Shown piece after piece: positions 8,485-17,564 of a stretch of DNA of 64,000 nucleotides (positions within the stretch are counted from its first letter, which is position 1; the number at the start of each line of letters is the position of its first letter). Position numbers and translations under genes: made by a program. The stretch spans positions 2,356,001 to 2,420,000 of the forward strand of contig OZ244823.1 of NCBI GenBank assembly GCA_965220365.1, read 5' to 3'. The notes under the pieces were generated by a model. It worked only from the letters and a program-made list of their open reading frames with translations. It was not told the DNA's origin and ran no database searches. The DNA comes from Bin80 sp965220365 (GTDB lineage Bacteria; Bacteroidota; Rhodothermia; Rhodothermales; Bin80).

Positions 8485-9506
8485 GTACAGGCGAAGATCG
8501 TCCCATCCGAGTTGTTCAGTACGGATTAGGACCCATCGGCCAGGGAGCCGCTAAACTAATCCTGGAAAAAGCAAAGACGGGTCAACTGGAATTGATAGGT
8601 GCTATTGACATTGATCCCCAGAAAATAAACAGGACACTGGGATCACTGGTCGATGCTTCCTCTGATGTGATCATATCACCAGACGCAGAGGAAGTCCTTA
8701 CTGAAACCCAACCCGATGTCGTTGTTCACACTACGAGTTCCTTTATGCCTCAGGTGGAGCAGCAGTTGCTTCAATGCATTCGACATGGTGCATCGATCGT
8801 TTCCAGTACGGAAGAACTCCCCTACCCCTTTATCAGACATCCAGGAATTACCCAGAGGATAGACGCTCTTGCCAAAGAATCTGGAGTCACTGTACTCGGT
8901 ACCGGCGTAAATCCCGGCTATGCCATGGATGTGCTTGCCCTCGTTGCGACCGGTGTTTGTACTCGTGTTCGTTCTGTGACCGTCAGTCGACGTGTAGATG
9001 CAGGTCTAAGACGTCGACCCCTTCAGAATAAAGTAGGAGCTGGTATCACAGTTGACGAATTTCGGGAACGCCAGGAAAAAGGCGGATTCGGGCATATTGG
9101 CCTGATCGAATCCCTGCGGTTGGTAATGCATGGTCTTGGTTGGCCGATTGAAGTATTTACGGAAAATCTCGAGCCGGTGATTTCTGAGAGAGAAGTCAAG
9201 ACCCCCTATCTGACCGTACAACTTGGCAGAGTCGCAGGAATTAAGCATACTGCTCAAGCATTCAGAAATGGCAACGTCGCCGTATCGCTGGACTTGCGTA
9301 TGTATGTGGGGGCAGATCAGCCGGAAGATCGGGTGATCGTAGAGGGAGATCCTCCCATTAACCTGGTGGTCGAGGGTGGTATTTTTGGAGACACGGCAAC
9401 GGTTGCAGCTCTGGTAAATGCAATTCCGCAGGTACTTAACGCTTCGCCAGGACTACGAACCGTAGCAGATCTCCCTGTTCCCAGATGCTTTTTACCTGAG
9501 ATATAG
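8481..9506 (+). CDS. DapB-like NAD(P)-dependent dehydrogenase (2,4-diaminopentanoate dehydrogenase-like)
   Basis: A 341-residue oxidoreductase with an N-terminal Rossmann fold (VVQYGLGPIGQGAAKLI, GAIDIDPQKINRTLG) and a dihydrodipicolinate-reductase-like C-terminal domain. Characteristic stretches are VVHTTSSFMPQVEQQL, STEELPYP and GTGVNPGYAMDVLAL. Such proteins include 2,4-diaminopentanoate dehydrogenase of ornithine degradation. The 4-bp overlap with pruA supports a role in amino-acid catabolism feeding or fed by P5C, for example ornithine or proline metabolism. The exact substrate is an inference; a general amine or amino-acid dehydrogenase remains possible. Confidence 0.8.
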   Translation: MSTGEDRPIRVVQYGLGPIGQGAAKLILEKAKTGQLELIGAIDIDPQKINRTLGSLVDASSDVIISPDAEEVLTETQPDVVVHTTSSFMPQVEQQLLQCIRHGASIVSSTEELPYPFIRHPGITQRIDALAKESGVTVLGTGVNPGYAMDVLALVATGVCTRVRSVTVSRRVDAGLRRRPLQNKVGAGITVDEFRERQEKGGFGHIGLIESLRLVMHGLGWPIEVFTENLEPVISEREVKTPYLTVQLGRVAGIKHTAQAFRNGNVAVSLDLRMYVGADQPEDRVIVEGDPPINLVVEGGIFGDTATVAALVNAIPQVLNASPGLRTVADLPVPRCFLPEI

Positions 9507-9539
9507 TTTCGTCAGGCCTTGGAGAAATCACAGCCGGTT

Positions 9540-11867
9540 CTACGAGTTGATCATCTCAGGATAGCTGACACGCACATGACGGATGGCCATAAGCTGATCC
9601 TGTAATACCTTTTTGATGAGCGGGATGTCCCGGAATGTCAAGCCAGTCTCGTCCAATTGGCCACTGGTGACCTTATGGGTGATCAGGCGGTCAACCAATT
9701 CCTCAAGTTTCTCGGCGGTTACATCCTGCATCGTTCGACTCGCCGCCTCTACGGTATCGGTTAACAACAGGATACCAGCTTCCTTTGACTGTGGCCGCGG
9801 TCCTGGATACCTAAATACAGAATCCTCTGGGGCAGTTCCGCTGGTTTTGCTCTGTTCGACTGCTCTCCGGAAAAAATATTCCGTCCGCGTATTACCGTGA
9901 TGTGAAGCAATAAGATGTAATACTTTAGAGGGCAAGCGATAGCGTTCTCCCAGTTCAGTGCCTTTGGTCACATGGCTGATGATAATTTGAGCACTTTCTT
10001 CCGGCAGTAAATTATCATGGGGATTAACGCCACCCGCCTGATTTTCAATGAAGTATTCAGGAGAAGAAAGTTTACCCACATCGTGATATAATGCCCCAAC
10101 TCGGGTGAGGAGTGTATTCGCCCCTACTGCATCGGCTACGGATCCCGCAAGGCTGGACACTTGAATGGAGTGATTGAGCGTACCAGGCGCTCGTCGCATC
10201 AACTCCCGAAGCAGAGGGTGATTCGTGTCAGAGAGTTCCAGGAGACGCAAATCGGTGGTAATATCAAATATGCGTTCGAGTACCCAAACGAAAGGATAGG
10301 CGGTAACCAGCAAAAATGAGCCAACCCCCGCAAACAACAGGTGCTCCCAAATTGATGACCAAACAATCCCTTCGTAAAGCCATACCGTAGCAAAAGCAAG
10401 TGCGTATCCTACAAACGCAAAAGCAGCTGTGAGGAAAAGCTGCCCCCGATTACGCAAACTCCTGGCACTAAATGCCACAAACGCTCCCCCGATAAGCGTC
10501 GCCCAAGTGTAGGTAAAATCTGAATGCAATAAAAACCCTCCGACGATCGCGAGAGCGAGTGTGCCTAAAAGTGCCAGACGCGAGTCAAAAATTACCGTTA
10601 ATAGCACCGATACAATTACAACCGGCACTGCATACATGAATTCCGGCGGCGCAAGCCGAATCACTGCACCAAACGTGATCACGGTGCCAGCATAAAGCAG
10701 AGACAGGAGAATCATAGATTTATTGCTGGAGTAGATACTTGGCCGGGCATTTCTCAAAAAGAGTGCAAAAATCCCGATCATGGTTAACGCCAACAATATC
10801 TGTCCAAGAAACTGTAATCGCTCCTGGCGTTTCGGTAATTCACTACCACGTTCCCGTTCTAGAGAATCCAGTTTTTGTTTAATCTCTGGGGTGATGAGCT
10901 CCCCATTGCGCACAATTTCCTCCCCTTCTGCAACCATGCCACGTACAGGGATAATTTGAGCCTCTGCTTCTGTTTTCCTCAATTCCGTTGGGATGGATTG
11001 ATAGATCAATGAAGGAGTAAAGACAGATTCAATAAATTGAGCGATTGCGGTAGAGGTGAGTGGAGAATCTTCTGGAAGTACGGTTTCTTCAAGCCATACT
11101 TGAATGCGCTCGCGAGCTGCATTCTGACCCACCACTTCTGTTGTAGGTCTTCGACTAAACGTCTGTTCAAGTGTATCCCGTACGGTCAGATATGGTGCAC
11201 GGATCGAATCTATCTGGACATCGAGAACTCCTTGAAGTTGCAACCGCTGGCTCCGGCTTGCAATTGCGTTCAGGATACGCTCGAAAAGAGGCGGGTTTAC
11301 CGGGGCCAACCTGGTCGCTGTTGGCATATCTGGACTACGTAATGCATAATCCCATCCCAGCAGGCGCCATACCGGATCACTAAGCCGAATGGGAACCTGA
11401 AGACGTAACTCCATGAATCGGAGAGAGTCCCTAATCGTGCTTTCCGATAAGTTTACCAATTCCGGATCGTTTCCAGCTGCAATCGTATCTCTCCTCGCCC
11501 TCACCAGATAATCCGTGTACGCGTCAAAAGCAGTATCCAGCAATGCTGAAATCGAATCGACTGCTATGCGTGTTTGCTGTCTGGCGTCTGGAAAGGTATA
11601 AAATATCGGCTCAACCAAATCCCGTACACGCTGCCTCTCCGCCTGCAATGAGTCCGTGGACTTATAGATGGGAAATTCGGACTCAGCGACCAAGGTTTCT
11701 TTCTGCCACCGATCCCCTACCGAAAATGAAGTTTCTGTTCGAATGCCCTGCTTAAAGGCTAGCGTGGTCAGGATAACCAGTACTATGAACAGGCCAAGCT
11801 TTATGTTAACGAGCTTTCGAAGGGCCGCAAGAAGATGTCGAATATCAAATTTCTGTGATACGCTCAT
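9540..11867 (-). CDS. 7TM-HD family cyclic-di-AMP phosphodiesterase, PgpH-like
   Basis: A 775-residue membrane HD phosphohydrolase. It has an N-terminal TM near residue 25-45, a ~300-residue extracytoplasmic 7TMR-HD domain, a run of about seven TM helices (residues ~355-540) and a cytoplasmic HD domain. The metal-binding signature is in VGALYHDVGKLSSPEYF at about residue 590, with upstream LNHSIQVSSLAG and downstream HVTKGTELGERYRLP. Listeria PgpH, of this architecture, degrades c-di-AMP. The gene's start overlaps the stop of the SSS symporter gene by 4 bp. That links osmolyte or solute uptake and c-di-AMP turnover in one operon; the link is suggested by arrangement only. Confidence 0.88.
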   Translation of the reverse strand: MSVSQKFDIRHLLAALRKLVNIKLGLFIVLVILTTLAFKQGIRTETSFSVGDRWQKETLVAESEFPIYKSTDSLQAERQRVRDLVEPIFYTFPDARQQTRIAVDSISALLDTAFDAYTDYLVRARRDTIAAGNDPELVNLSESTIRDSLRFMELRLQVPIRLSDPVWRLLGWDYALRSPDMPTATRLAPVNPPLFERILNAIASRSQRLQLQGVLDVQIDSIRAPYLTVRDTLEQTFSRRPTTEVVGQNAARERIQVWLEETVLPEDSPLTSTAIAQFIESVFTPSLIYQSIPTELRKTEAEAQIIPVRGMVAEGEEIVRNGELITPEIKQKLDSLERERGSELPKRQERLQFLGQILLALTMIGIFALFLRNARPSIYSSNKSMILLSLLYAGTVITFGAVIRLAPPEFMYAVPVVIVSVLLTVIFDSRLALLGTLALAIVGGFLLHSDFTYTWATLIGGAFVAFSARSLRNRGQLFLTAAFAFVGYALAFATVWLYEGIVWSSIWEHLLFAGVGSFLLVTAYPFVWVLERIFDITTDLRLLELSDTNHPLLRELMRRAPGTLNHSIQVSSLAGSVADAVGANTLLTRVGALYHDVGKLSSPEYFIENQAGGVNPHDNLLPEESAQIIISHVTKGTELGERYRLPSKVLHLIASHHGNTRTEYFFRRAVEQSKTSGTAPEDSVFRYPGPRPQSKEAGILLLTDTVEAASRTMQDVTAEKLEELVDRLITHKVTSGQLDETGLTFRDIPLIKKVLQDQLMAIRHVRVSYPEMINS

Positions 11868-13429
11868 GACGATCCGTAATTCGTGTATCTATTGCGAAGC
11901 GACAGAAGGAATCCCACAAATATGCACAATGCACTCCCAATCAATGTGTACCATGGCCAGGCGATTTGGCGCAGCCCTGAAGCTTCAATCATTGACTCTG
12001 TTGGGTTAAAAACGAAGATCCATCCCTGTTCCGGACTGTACCACACCCCAAAAATAACCAGTACCATAGTTACAATCGTAAGAGAAAATGCAATCACAGC
12101 ATCCCATTCCCGTGCCTCTTTGACAATAATTCCAAGAAGGAATCCCCCCAGAAGCCCGCCATATGTGAATGAAGCGATGGCCAAGCCAAGTTCAACGACT
12201 GGATTCTCGGTATTCTCAAACAGGCTCGCGAATACAATAAACAGACCAGCCCAAAACAAAGTCAAGGCTCTTGAGAACAATAATCTTCGAGCTTCACTAA
12301 TCGACTTCTTGACAAATCGCTCGATGAGATCTAGCATGGAAGACGAAGCCAGCGAATTCAGTGAAGAGGACAGTGTACTCATGGCTGCAGCCAAAATTCC
12401 GGCTAGAAGTAACCCTGATATGCCCGCAGGCAACCCTTCAATGATATAGCGTGGGAACACCTCATCCCCGCGGCTTAAGCCCAATTCTTGGGGACTTACC
12501 CCACCATAATGAACCCAGAGCAGCACACCTACAATCAGGAAAAGTGCAAACTGCATGGCAACTAAAACTGCGCTCCCGACAAGTGCCCGCTGGCTGTCCT
12601 TGAGGTTTCTGCAGGTGAGTAGCCGTTGAACGATGAGCTGATCCGTACCATGAGATGCCATCGAGAATATACCTCCCCCAATCACGGCGGTCAAAGCAAC
12701 ATATGGTTGGGTAATCCAATCAGTGAATGAGCCTTCCAGTCCCAGATCAATGACGGTGAACTTGCCCTCCTGTGCAGCTATTTGAAACCAGTTTTCTGGT
12801 AAGCCATTGACCAGAAGAATAGCGCAGAGCAGCCCTCCCAAAAGATAGAGTGCCATCTGTACCACATCAATCCAGATCACGGCCCGAATGCCCCCCACCA
12901 TGGTATAAATGGCCGTGATGACACCAAGTAGAAGGATGATCTGGCCATAGGAAATAGGCGCTCCCATAAAGCTCATTCCGGCAGAATCTGCAATCACTTT
13001 GATCGGGATGGCCGTTGCAAATAGCCGCACACCATCTGCCAATAGCCTTGTAACCATGAAGGTGACCGATGCCGTTGAGCGCATACGGTCTCCAAAGCGT
13101 TTACCCAGGTACGCATAGGCCGTATTCATCTCTCCCTTAAAGTAACGCGGCAAAAAAAGCAGGCTGACCGCAATACGTCCTACAAGGTACCCACCTGTGA
13201 GTTGAAGAAACGTCATGGTCCCTCCATAGGCAACGGCAGGGACACCGATGATAGTTAATGTACTGGTTTCAGTTGCTACGACTGAAAAACAAACTGCCCA
13301 CCAAGGGAGATCTCGCCCCCCTAAAAAATAGTCATCCGTTGAGCGCTGCCGCCCACCCAGTCGGATGCCGAGAATCGCGATACCAACCAAGTAGACTGCA
13401 ATTACAATAAAGTCGAATATCGAAAGCAT
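11864..13429 (-). CDS. Sodium:solute symporter (SSS family)
   Basis: A 521-residue integral membrane protein with about 13 predicted TM helices. The N-terminus (FIVIAVYLVGIAILGIRLG, STDDYFLGGRDLPWWAVC) and the segments ETSTLTIIGVPAVAYGG and SMASHGTDQLIVQRLLTC are characteristic of the SSS/SGLT family, as is AAAMSTLSSSLNSLASSSMLD. It should take up a sugar, organic acid or amino acid with Na+. It lies 6 bp after the MFS sugar porter and overlaps the PgpH-like gene by 4 bp. The substrate is unassigned; the adjacent sugar porter makes a sugar or sialic-acid-type solute plausible. Confidence 0.9.
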   Translation of the reverse strand: MLSIFDFIVIAVYLVGIAILGIRLGGRQRSTDDYFLGGRDLPWWAVCFSVVATETSTLTIIGVPAVAYGGTMTFLQLTGGYLVGRIAVSLLFLPRYFKGEMNTAYAYLGKRFGDRMRSTASVTFMVTRLLADGVRLFATAIPIKVIADSAGMSFMGAPISYGQIILLLGVITAIYTMVGGIRAVIWIDVVQMALYLLGGLLCAILLVNGLPENWFQIAAQEGKFTVIDLGLEGSFTDWITQPYVALTAVIGGGIFSMASHGTDQLIVQRLLTCRNLKDSQRALVGSAVLVAMQFALFLIVGVLLWVHYGGVSPQELGLSRGDEVFPRYIIEGLPAGISGLLLAGILAAAMSTLSSSLNSLASSSMLDLIERFVKKSISEARRLLFSRALTLFWAGLFIVFASLFENTENPVVELGLAIASFTYGGLLGGFLLGIIVKEAREWDAVIAFSLTIVTMVLVIFGVWYSPEQGWIFVFNPTESMIEASGLRQIAWPWYTLIGSALCIFVGFLLSLRNRYTNYGSS

Positions 13430-13435
13430 CTGGGG

Positions 13436-14794
13436 CTACTTAATCCCTAACTTCTTACTCATTTCCTCAAGTGGGACTCCTTTCGTTTCTGGCATTACAA
13501 AAATAACCCACAGTAACTGCCCGATCATGCATAGTGCATAAAATGCAAAAATATTTGCACCAGATATTTCGGCAATCATCGGGAACGTTAGGGAAATGAC
13601 TGCGGCCATAATCCAGTGTACAAAGCTGCCGAGACTTTGTCCGCGAGCCCGAATGCTATTGGGGAAAATTTCACCAATGAATACCCAGATCACAGCACCC
13701 TGTCCAAATGCATGCGATGCGATAAATACAATGAGACTTGCCAGTACAACAGGGCCTGTCGTGTCAGTGTAGAAGGCAACGGCAGTGGCTCCCAGGCTCA
13801 AAATATACCCGATTGAACCCACCAACATGAGCTTCTTGCGTCCAAGCTTGTCAATGACCATAAGAGCAGCAGCAGTCATAACCAGATTTACTCCACCGAT
13901 GATCACAGATTGTAGGAGCGCAGACGTACCGGATGCCCCGGCCATTTCAAAGATCCTGCGAGTATAGTAGATGAGCGCATTGATTCCAGAAAGCTGGTTG
14001 AATGCAGCGATGGCTACCGCAAGAAGAATTGGCTTGAGGTACTTGCGCTGGAAGAATTTTTCCGTCAGATGGTCACGTGCCTCTACAAGCGATGAACGGA
14101 TCGCATTGAGTTCTTTTGTAACATCAAACCCACTTCCCCCTATATCTAGTAACACGCCCTCCGCCTCATCATCGCGTCCCTGTGCCACAAGCCATCTCGG
14201 ACTTCTGGGGTTTGTGAAGAGCAGCAGCGTGAAGGCAAGTGCAGGAATAGCTTCTACTCCAAACATCCAGCGCCACTCAGCACTCCCCAATGCAAAAGAT
14301 GCAATAATATAATTGGACAGGTACGCAACCAGGATCCCCAGTACAATATTGAGTTGCACCATTGCTACGAGTCGCCCCCGCATATGGGCCGGGGCAATTT
14401 CAGCTACATACATGGGGGCAACTACCGATGCCCCACCAACGCCTAATCCTCCAAGCAGGCGAAAGAGCGTAAACGATTCCGCATTCCACGCCACCGCACT
14501 CCCGAGCGCCGACACCAAATAGAGAAGCCCCATGACCATCAACATTGGCCGGCGTCCATAGCGATCAGCGGGTTTCGCAAAGGCCAGGGATCCGATGATC
14601 GTCCCTACCAGTGCACTGGCGACAAGTGCACCATGCCAGAAGGCAGGTGTACCAAAAATAGAGCTTAGATACTGATACGTCGGATCGTATAAATTTCGAA
14701 GAGTACCCTCCGCTCCTGAGATTACAGCTGTATCAAAACCAAATAGTAAGCCGCCGAGCGCAGCAACAATGGAGGCCCAAATTACGCGAGTCAT
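13436..14794 (-). CDS. MFS sugar porter (XylE/GalP-like sugar:H+ symporter)
   Basis: A 452-residue, 12-TM transporter of the sugar porter family. Motifs are GFDTAVISGAEG in TM1, KPADRYGRRPMLM between TM2 and TM3, NPRSPRWLVAQGRDDEA, the central QLSGINALIYYTRRIF in TM7, DKLGRKKLMLVG and the C-terminal PETKGVPLEEM. These are diagnostic for proton-coupled hexose/pentose uptake. It is the first gene of the three-gene minus-strand operon with the SSS symporter and the PgpH-like protein; the promoter should lie in the ~700-bp gap to its right. The sugar cannot be named from sequence. Confidence 0.92.
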   Translation of the reverse strand: MTRVIWASIVAALGGLLFGFDTAVISGAEGTLRNLYDPTYQYLSSIFGTPAFWHGALVASALVGTIIGSLAFAKPADRYGRRPMLMVMGLLYLVSALGSAVAWNAESFTLFRLLGGLGVGGASVVAPMYVAEIAPAHMRGRLVAMVQLNIVLGILVAYLSNYIIASFALGSAEWRWMFGVEAIPALAFTLLLFTNPRSPRWLVAQGRDDEAEGVLLDIGGSGFDVTKELNAIRSSLVEARDHLTEKFFQRKYLKPILLAVAIAAFNQLSGINALIYYTRRIFEMAGASGTSALLQSVIIGGVNLVMTAAALMVIDKLGRKKLMLVGSIGYILSLGATAVAFYTDTTGPVVLASLIVFIASHAFGQGAVIWVFIGEIFPNSIRARGQSLGSFVHWIMAAVISLTFPMIAEISGANIFAFYALCMIGQLLWVIFVMPETKGVPLEEMSKKLGIK

Positions 14795-15497
14795 TCGTAT
14801 TTACGGTTGTGAATTTTTCCCAAATTGCGTCAATCCGGGCAGAATACCAAATTGAATGATCAAAAAGATAAATCTCGCCGCAATAAAGCAGGCATGTAGT
14901 TGGGGAAGAGTCTCCGTTTAATATTAAGAAAAGAGGAAATCTTGCCTACTTCGGGCTAACCTCATCACATATGATAAAAATCGATCCTTTAAATGACCAT
15001 ATGTTTTATAGGATTTTTTGTTTTCAGGACGGACACGATCTGCGAGATACAATAACGACACTGATGATTGCTGCCATCCTATAAAACTCAGTATTGCGGT
15101 CCTCTTTCCTGCTTTAGAGATGCTGATACTCGATTGTCCGCTGATCTACGGGCTTGCCTCTATGTGATTCCAGTGCTGTAAATGCAGACAACCTGTAACA
15201 TATAGCTTAACCGGGTGAGTCCAGCAAAACATATGTTCGATGCTAAGACGCGGTACTGGTTATATGTTGCCGGATAGAATGCCGTGTACCCCATTCCTCC
15301 ACATCAGTATCCATCCAAAGATTTTGGCTGGATACTGAATTTGGTGTAAAAATCGGTAGCGTGCTCTATGGATGAATTCACTCGTGCTTATACCTTCGTT
15401 GGTGCTCTCATTTGACGATAAACACAAGCAGGTCGGATTATTCGTGCATTATCGCCTGCCCTATCGTATATTTCTACTCCATCTCGTTGGCATACTG
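14795..15497. other. ~700-bp intergenic region between divergent genes
   Basis: This region should carry promoters for the MFS operon (minus) and the lipoprotein gene (plus). It is AT-rich in its left third with several ATATG-type dyads, but I find no clear operator, RNA gene or terminator. The open frame upstream of the lipoprotein start (15372-15497) is most likely untranslated leader. Confidence 0.45.
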
Positions 15498-15956
15498 ATG
15501 AGGCACTACCCAATTCTAACTATACTTCTGGCAGTGCTGCTCTGGGGCTGTATAACGACTCCCTTGGGAGTAACGGTTACCTCTCGGGCTCCCAAGGATT
15601 CAACCTCTTCTGGACCTGTTCAGGTGAAACGGGCGTGGGTTTTTGTGGAGGGATCGCGACAAGGGACTACACCCGCGACCGTTCGTATCCGCCGTAGCTA
15701 CGAAATCACGAACGTTTCCTTGCGTGTAGGGCAGGATTTTGATGAGGTCCGCAGATACGAATTGGAGAGAAGCGTAACGTCTAACCGGATTATGCAGGAT
15801 TACACTTTCCGGGGTACCAATGATGGTGGATTTCTCACCTTTAACTCTACAGAATTATCGCGTGACAGTAAAGGGCGATTCATTGTCCCCTACTATCAAG
15901 GCCCCATTCAAATCCTTGATCACGAATACGATTTAGTCTTGATTGTGACCCAGTAG
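15498..15956 (+). CDS. Putative lipoprotein with PEGA-like domain
   Basis: The ATG at 15498 gives a 152-residue protein with a clean lipoprotein signal peptide (MRHYPILTILLAVLLWGC), the Cys being the lipidation site. An upstream in-frame ATG at 15372 would hide this signal, so I reject it. Residues ~45-80 (AWVFVEGSRQGTTPATVRI) match the pattern of PEGA domains, beta-sandwich surface domains with a 'G..G.TP..v.l' core. The rest is beta-rich and unassigned. The next gene starts 1 bp after its stop, suggesting co-transcription. Function unknown. Confidence 0.7.
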   Translation: MRHYPILTILLAVLLWGCITTPLGVTVTSRAPKDSTSSGPVQVKRAWVFVEGSRQGTTPATVRIRRSYEITNVSLRVGQDFDEVRRYELERSVTSNRIMQDYTFRGTNDGGFLTFNSTELSRDSKGRFIVPYYQGPIQILDHEYDLVLIVTQ

Positions 15957-15957
15957 C

Positions 15958-16725
15958 GTGAGTGCCCGACCGTACGTGCTTCAAGAAACCAACTGGAAAT
16001 CAGTTAAGGAAACCAACTTCCGGGTTGCCGTGCTCCCCTGGGGAGCTACGGAAGCACATAATACCCACCTTCCCTACGGCACGGATAATATGCAACTGGA
16101 CCGAATTGCAGCAGATGCCTGTGCGTTTGCGTGGGAACAAGGTGTAAGGGTCGTTGCGTTGCCAACCGTCCCCTTCGGAGTCAATACAGGGCAACCAGAC
16201 ATAAAGCTGGACTTGAATATGATGCCCAGTACACAGTTGGCATTGATGGGGGATATTGCTCGCGTTCTTGAACAACAAGAGATCCCGAAGCTTGTGATTC
16301 TGAACGGGCATGGCGGAAATGATTTTCGCCAGATGATTCGTGAAGTAGGATTTCACTATCCCAAGCTCTTCCTCTGTGAAGTGAACTGGTTTAAGGCCCT
16401 TGATACAACATCCTACTTCAAAAATCCCGGCGACCACGCAGGAGAACTTGAAACAAGCCTCATGCTTGAGATCGCTCCCGAACTTGTACTTCCTCTTGAT
16501 GAGGCAGGAGACGGGAATGTGCGTTCATGGAAAATCCCTGAATTCCATGAAGGATGGGCTTGGGCGGAGCGGCGCTGGAGCGAAGTGACAAATGATACAG
16601 GCGCTGGAGATCCCCAAGGAGCGTCAAGCGCTCAGGGAAAGCGGTTTCTTGATGCGCTGGCCCAAAAACTAGGCACATTTCTGGTCAAATTAGCCTCGAT
16701 CGATAATACCGATCTTTATGAATAA
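15958..16725 (+). CDS. Creatininase family protein (cyclic amide hydrolase-like)
   Basis: A 255-residue metal-dependent amidohydrolase of the creatininase family. Metal ligands are visible in PWGATEAHNTHLPYGTDN near residue 30-45, in LNGHGGND at about 118, and the Glu in DHAGELETSLM at about 160. The start codon is GTG at 15958, one base after the lipoprotein stop; the alternative ATG further in would remove the N-terminal fold. Members include creatininase, the riboflavin-pathway FAPy hydrolase ArfB and mycofactocin MftE. Here the setting suggests hydrolysis of a small amide or lactam in a catabolic cluster, which is an inference. Confidence 0.85.
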   Translation: MSARPYVLQETNWKSVKETNFRVAVLPWGATEAHNTHLPYGTDNMQLDRIAADACAFAWEQGVRVVALPTVPFGVNTGQPDIKLDLNMMPSTQLALMGDIARVLEQQEIPKLVILNGHGGNDFRQMIREVGFHYPKLFLCEVNWFKALDTTSYFKNPGDHAGELETSLMLEIAPELVLPLDEAGDGNVRSWKIPEFHEGWAWAERRWSEVTNDTGAGDPQGASSAQGKRFLDALAQKLGTFLVKLASIDNTDLYE

Positions 16726-16767
16726 CACTCTAGTTAAACTGAAACCACATTTAAGTCGCTTACACTT

Positions 16768-17559
16768 ATGATTCAAGCCATACGCATACTGTGCTGCATA
16801 TTCATCTTCACAGTGCCACTACTTGCTCATGCACAAGATCAGGCCGGTGCTTACCTGCTGGATATTGATAACTTGCTGATGCAGGCTCGTACAGCCAGTC
16901 AGAGCGCCGTAGACGCTACAGAAATTCAAGAGATCAAAGCCCAGGCCGAAATAGTCACGGAAACAATCTGGGGCTCGCCTTCCGGTTTACTCACTCAAAC
17001 CGGTGCCGCCGCAACCCATGGCTGGAAAACAAGATGGCAAACCGATGGGACTGAATTTGATGAGGCGCATTCCGAGCGTCACGGCTCCAATCCGCCACTA
17101 GTCGCAGATCCCGAAGAACTGGGGATGATGGGACGAGGACGTGCGGCCATTGAGTTGCTTTCTGATTTAGAAAATGAAGCGCATGCAGATCATGTCACGG
17201 CTTCCCTAAGTAATGTGATTGGATGGATGCGTCTCAGCGATGGTGTAACTAAAGGAGAACGCCAGCCACGTATTGATCTCACTCATGTCTGGGATGCCCC
17301 TTCCCGCTTCTGGAATACAAGTGCAGATACCGGTTGGCTCCTGGAAGCCTACGCTCAGGCACTCAATATCCTCAAGACAGATTACGAGGGCAATCTTGCC
17401 ATGGCTCGCGAGCATGCAAGTGCAATGGTAAGCCTTTTAGAGAGGTGCAGGACGGGGCAAGATGAGAATGGAGATGGGACCGTGGCGCCAGTCATGATGG
17501 AGGGTGGAATTGATACAGCGATTCAACATGCAGGATATTTGGGAATTATTGATAAATAA
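16768..17559 (+). CDS. Exported protein of unknown function
   Basis: A 263-residue protein with a signal peptide (FIFTVPLLAHAQ, cleavage after AHA). The mature part is mostly helical, containing QEIKAQAEIVTETIWG, RGRAAIELLSDLENEAHADHVTASLSNVIGWM and LTHVWDAPSRFWNTSADTGW. I do not recognise the family. It begins 42 bp after the creatininase-family gene and ends 5 bp before the DUF1080-ThuA fusion, so it is probably in that operon and acts in the periplasm on the same substrate pathway. DxDxDG-like segment DENGDGT near residue 232 could bind calcium. Confidence 0.65.
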   Translation: MIQAIRILCCIFIFTVPLLAHAQDQAGAYLLDIDNLLMQARTASQSAVDATEIQEIKAQAEIVTETIWGSPSGLLTQTGAAATHGWKTRWQTDGTEFDEAHSERHGSNPPLVADPEELGMMGRGRAAIELLSDLENEAHADHVTASLSNVIGWMRLSDGVTKGERQPRIDLTHVWDAPSRFWNTSADTGWLLEAYAQALNILKTDYEGNLAMAREHASAMVSLLERCRTGQDENGDGTVAPVMMEGGIDTAIQHAGYLGIIDK

Positions 17560-17564
17560 GGACT

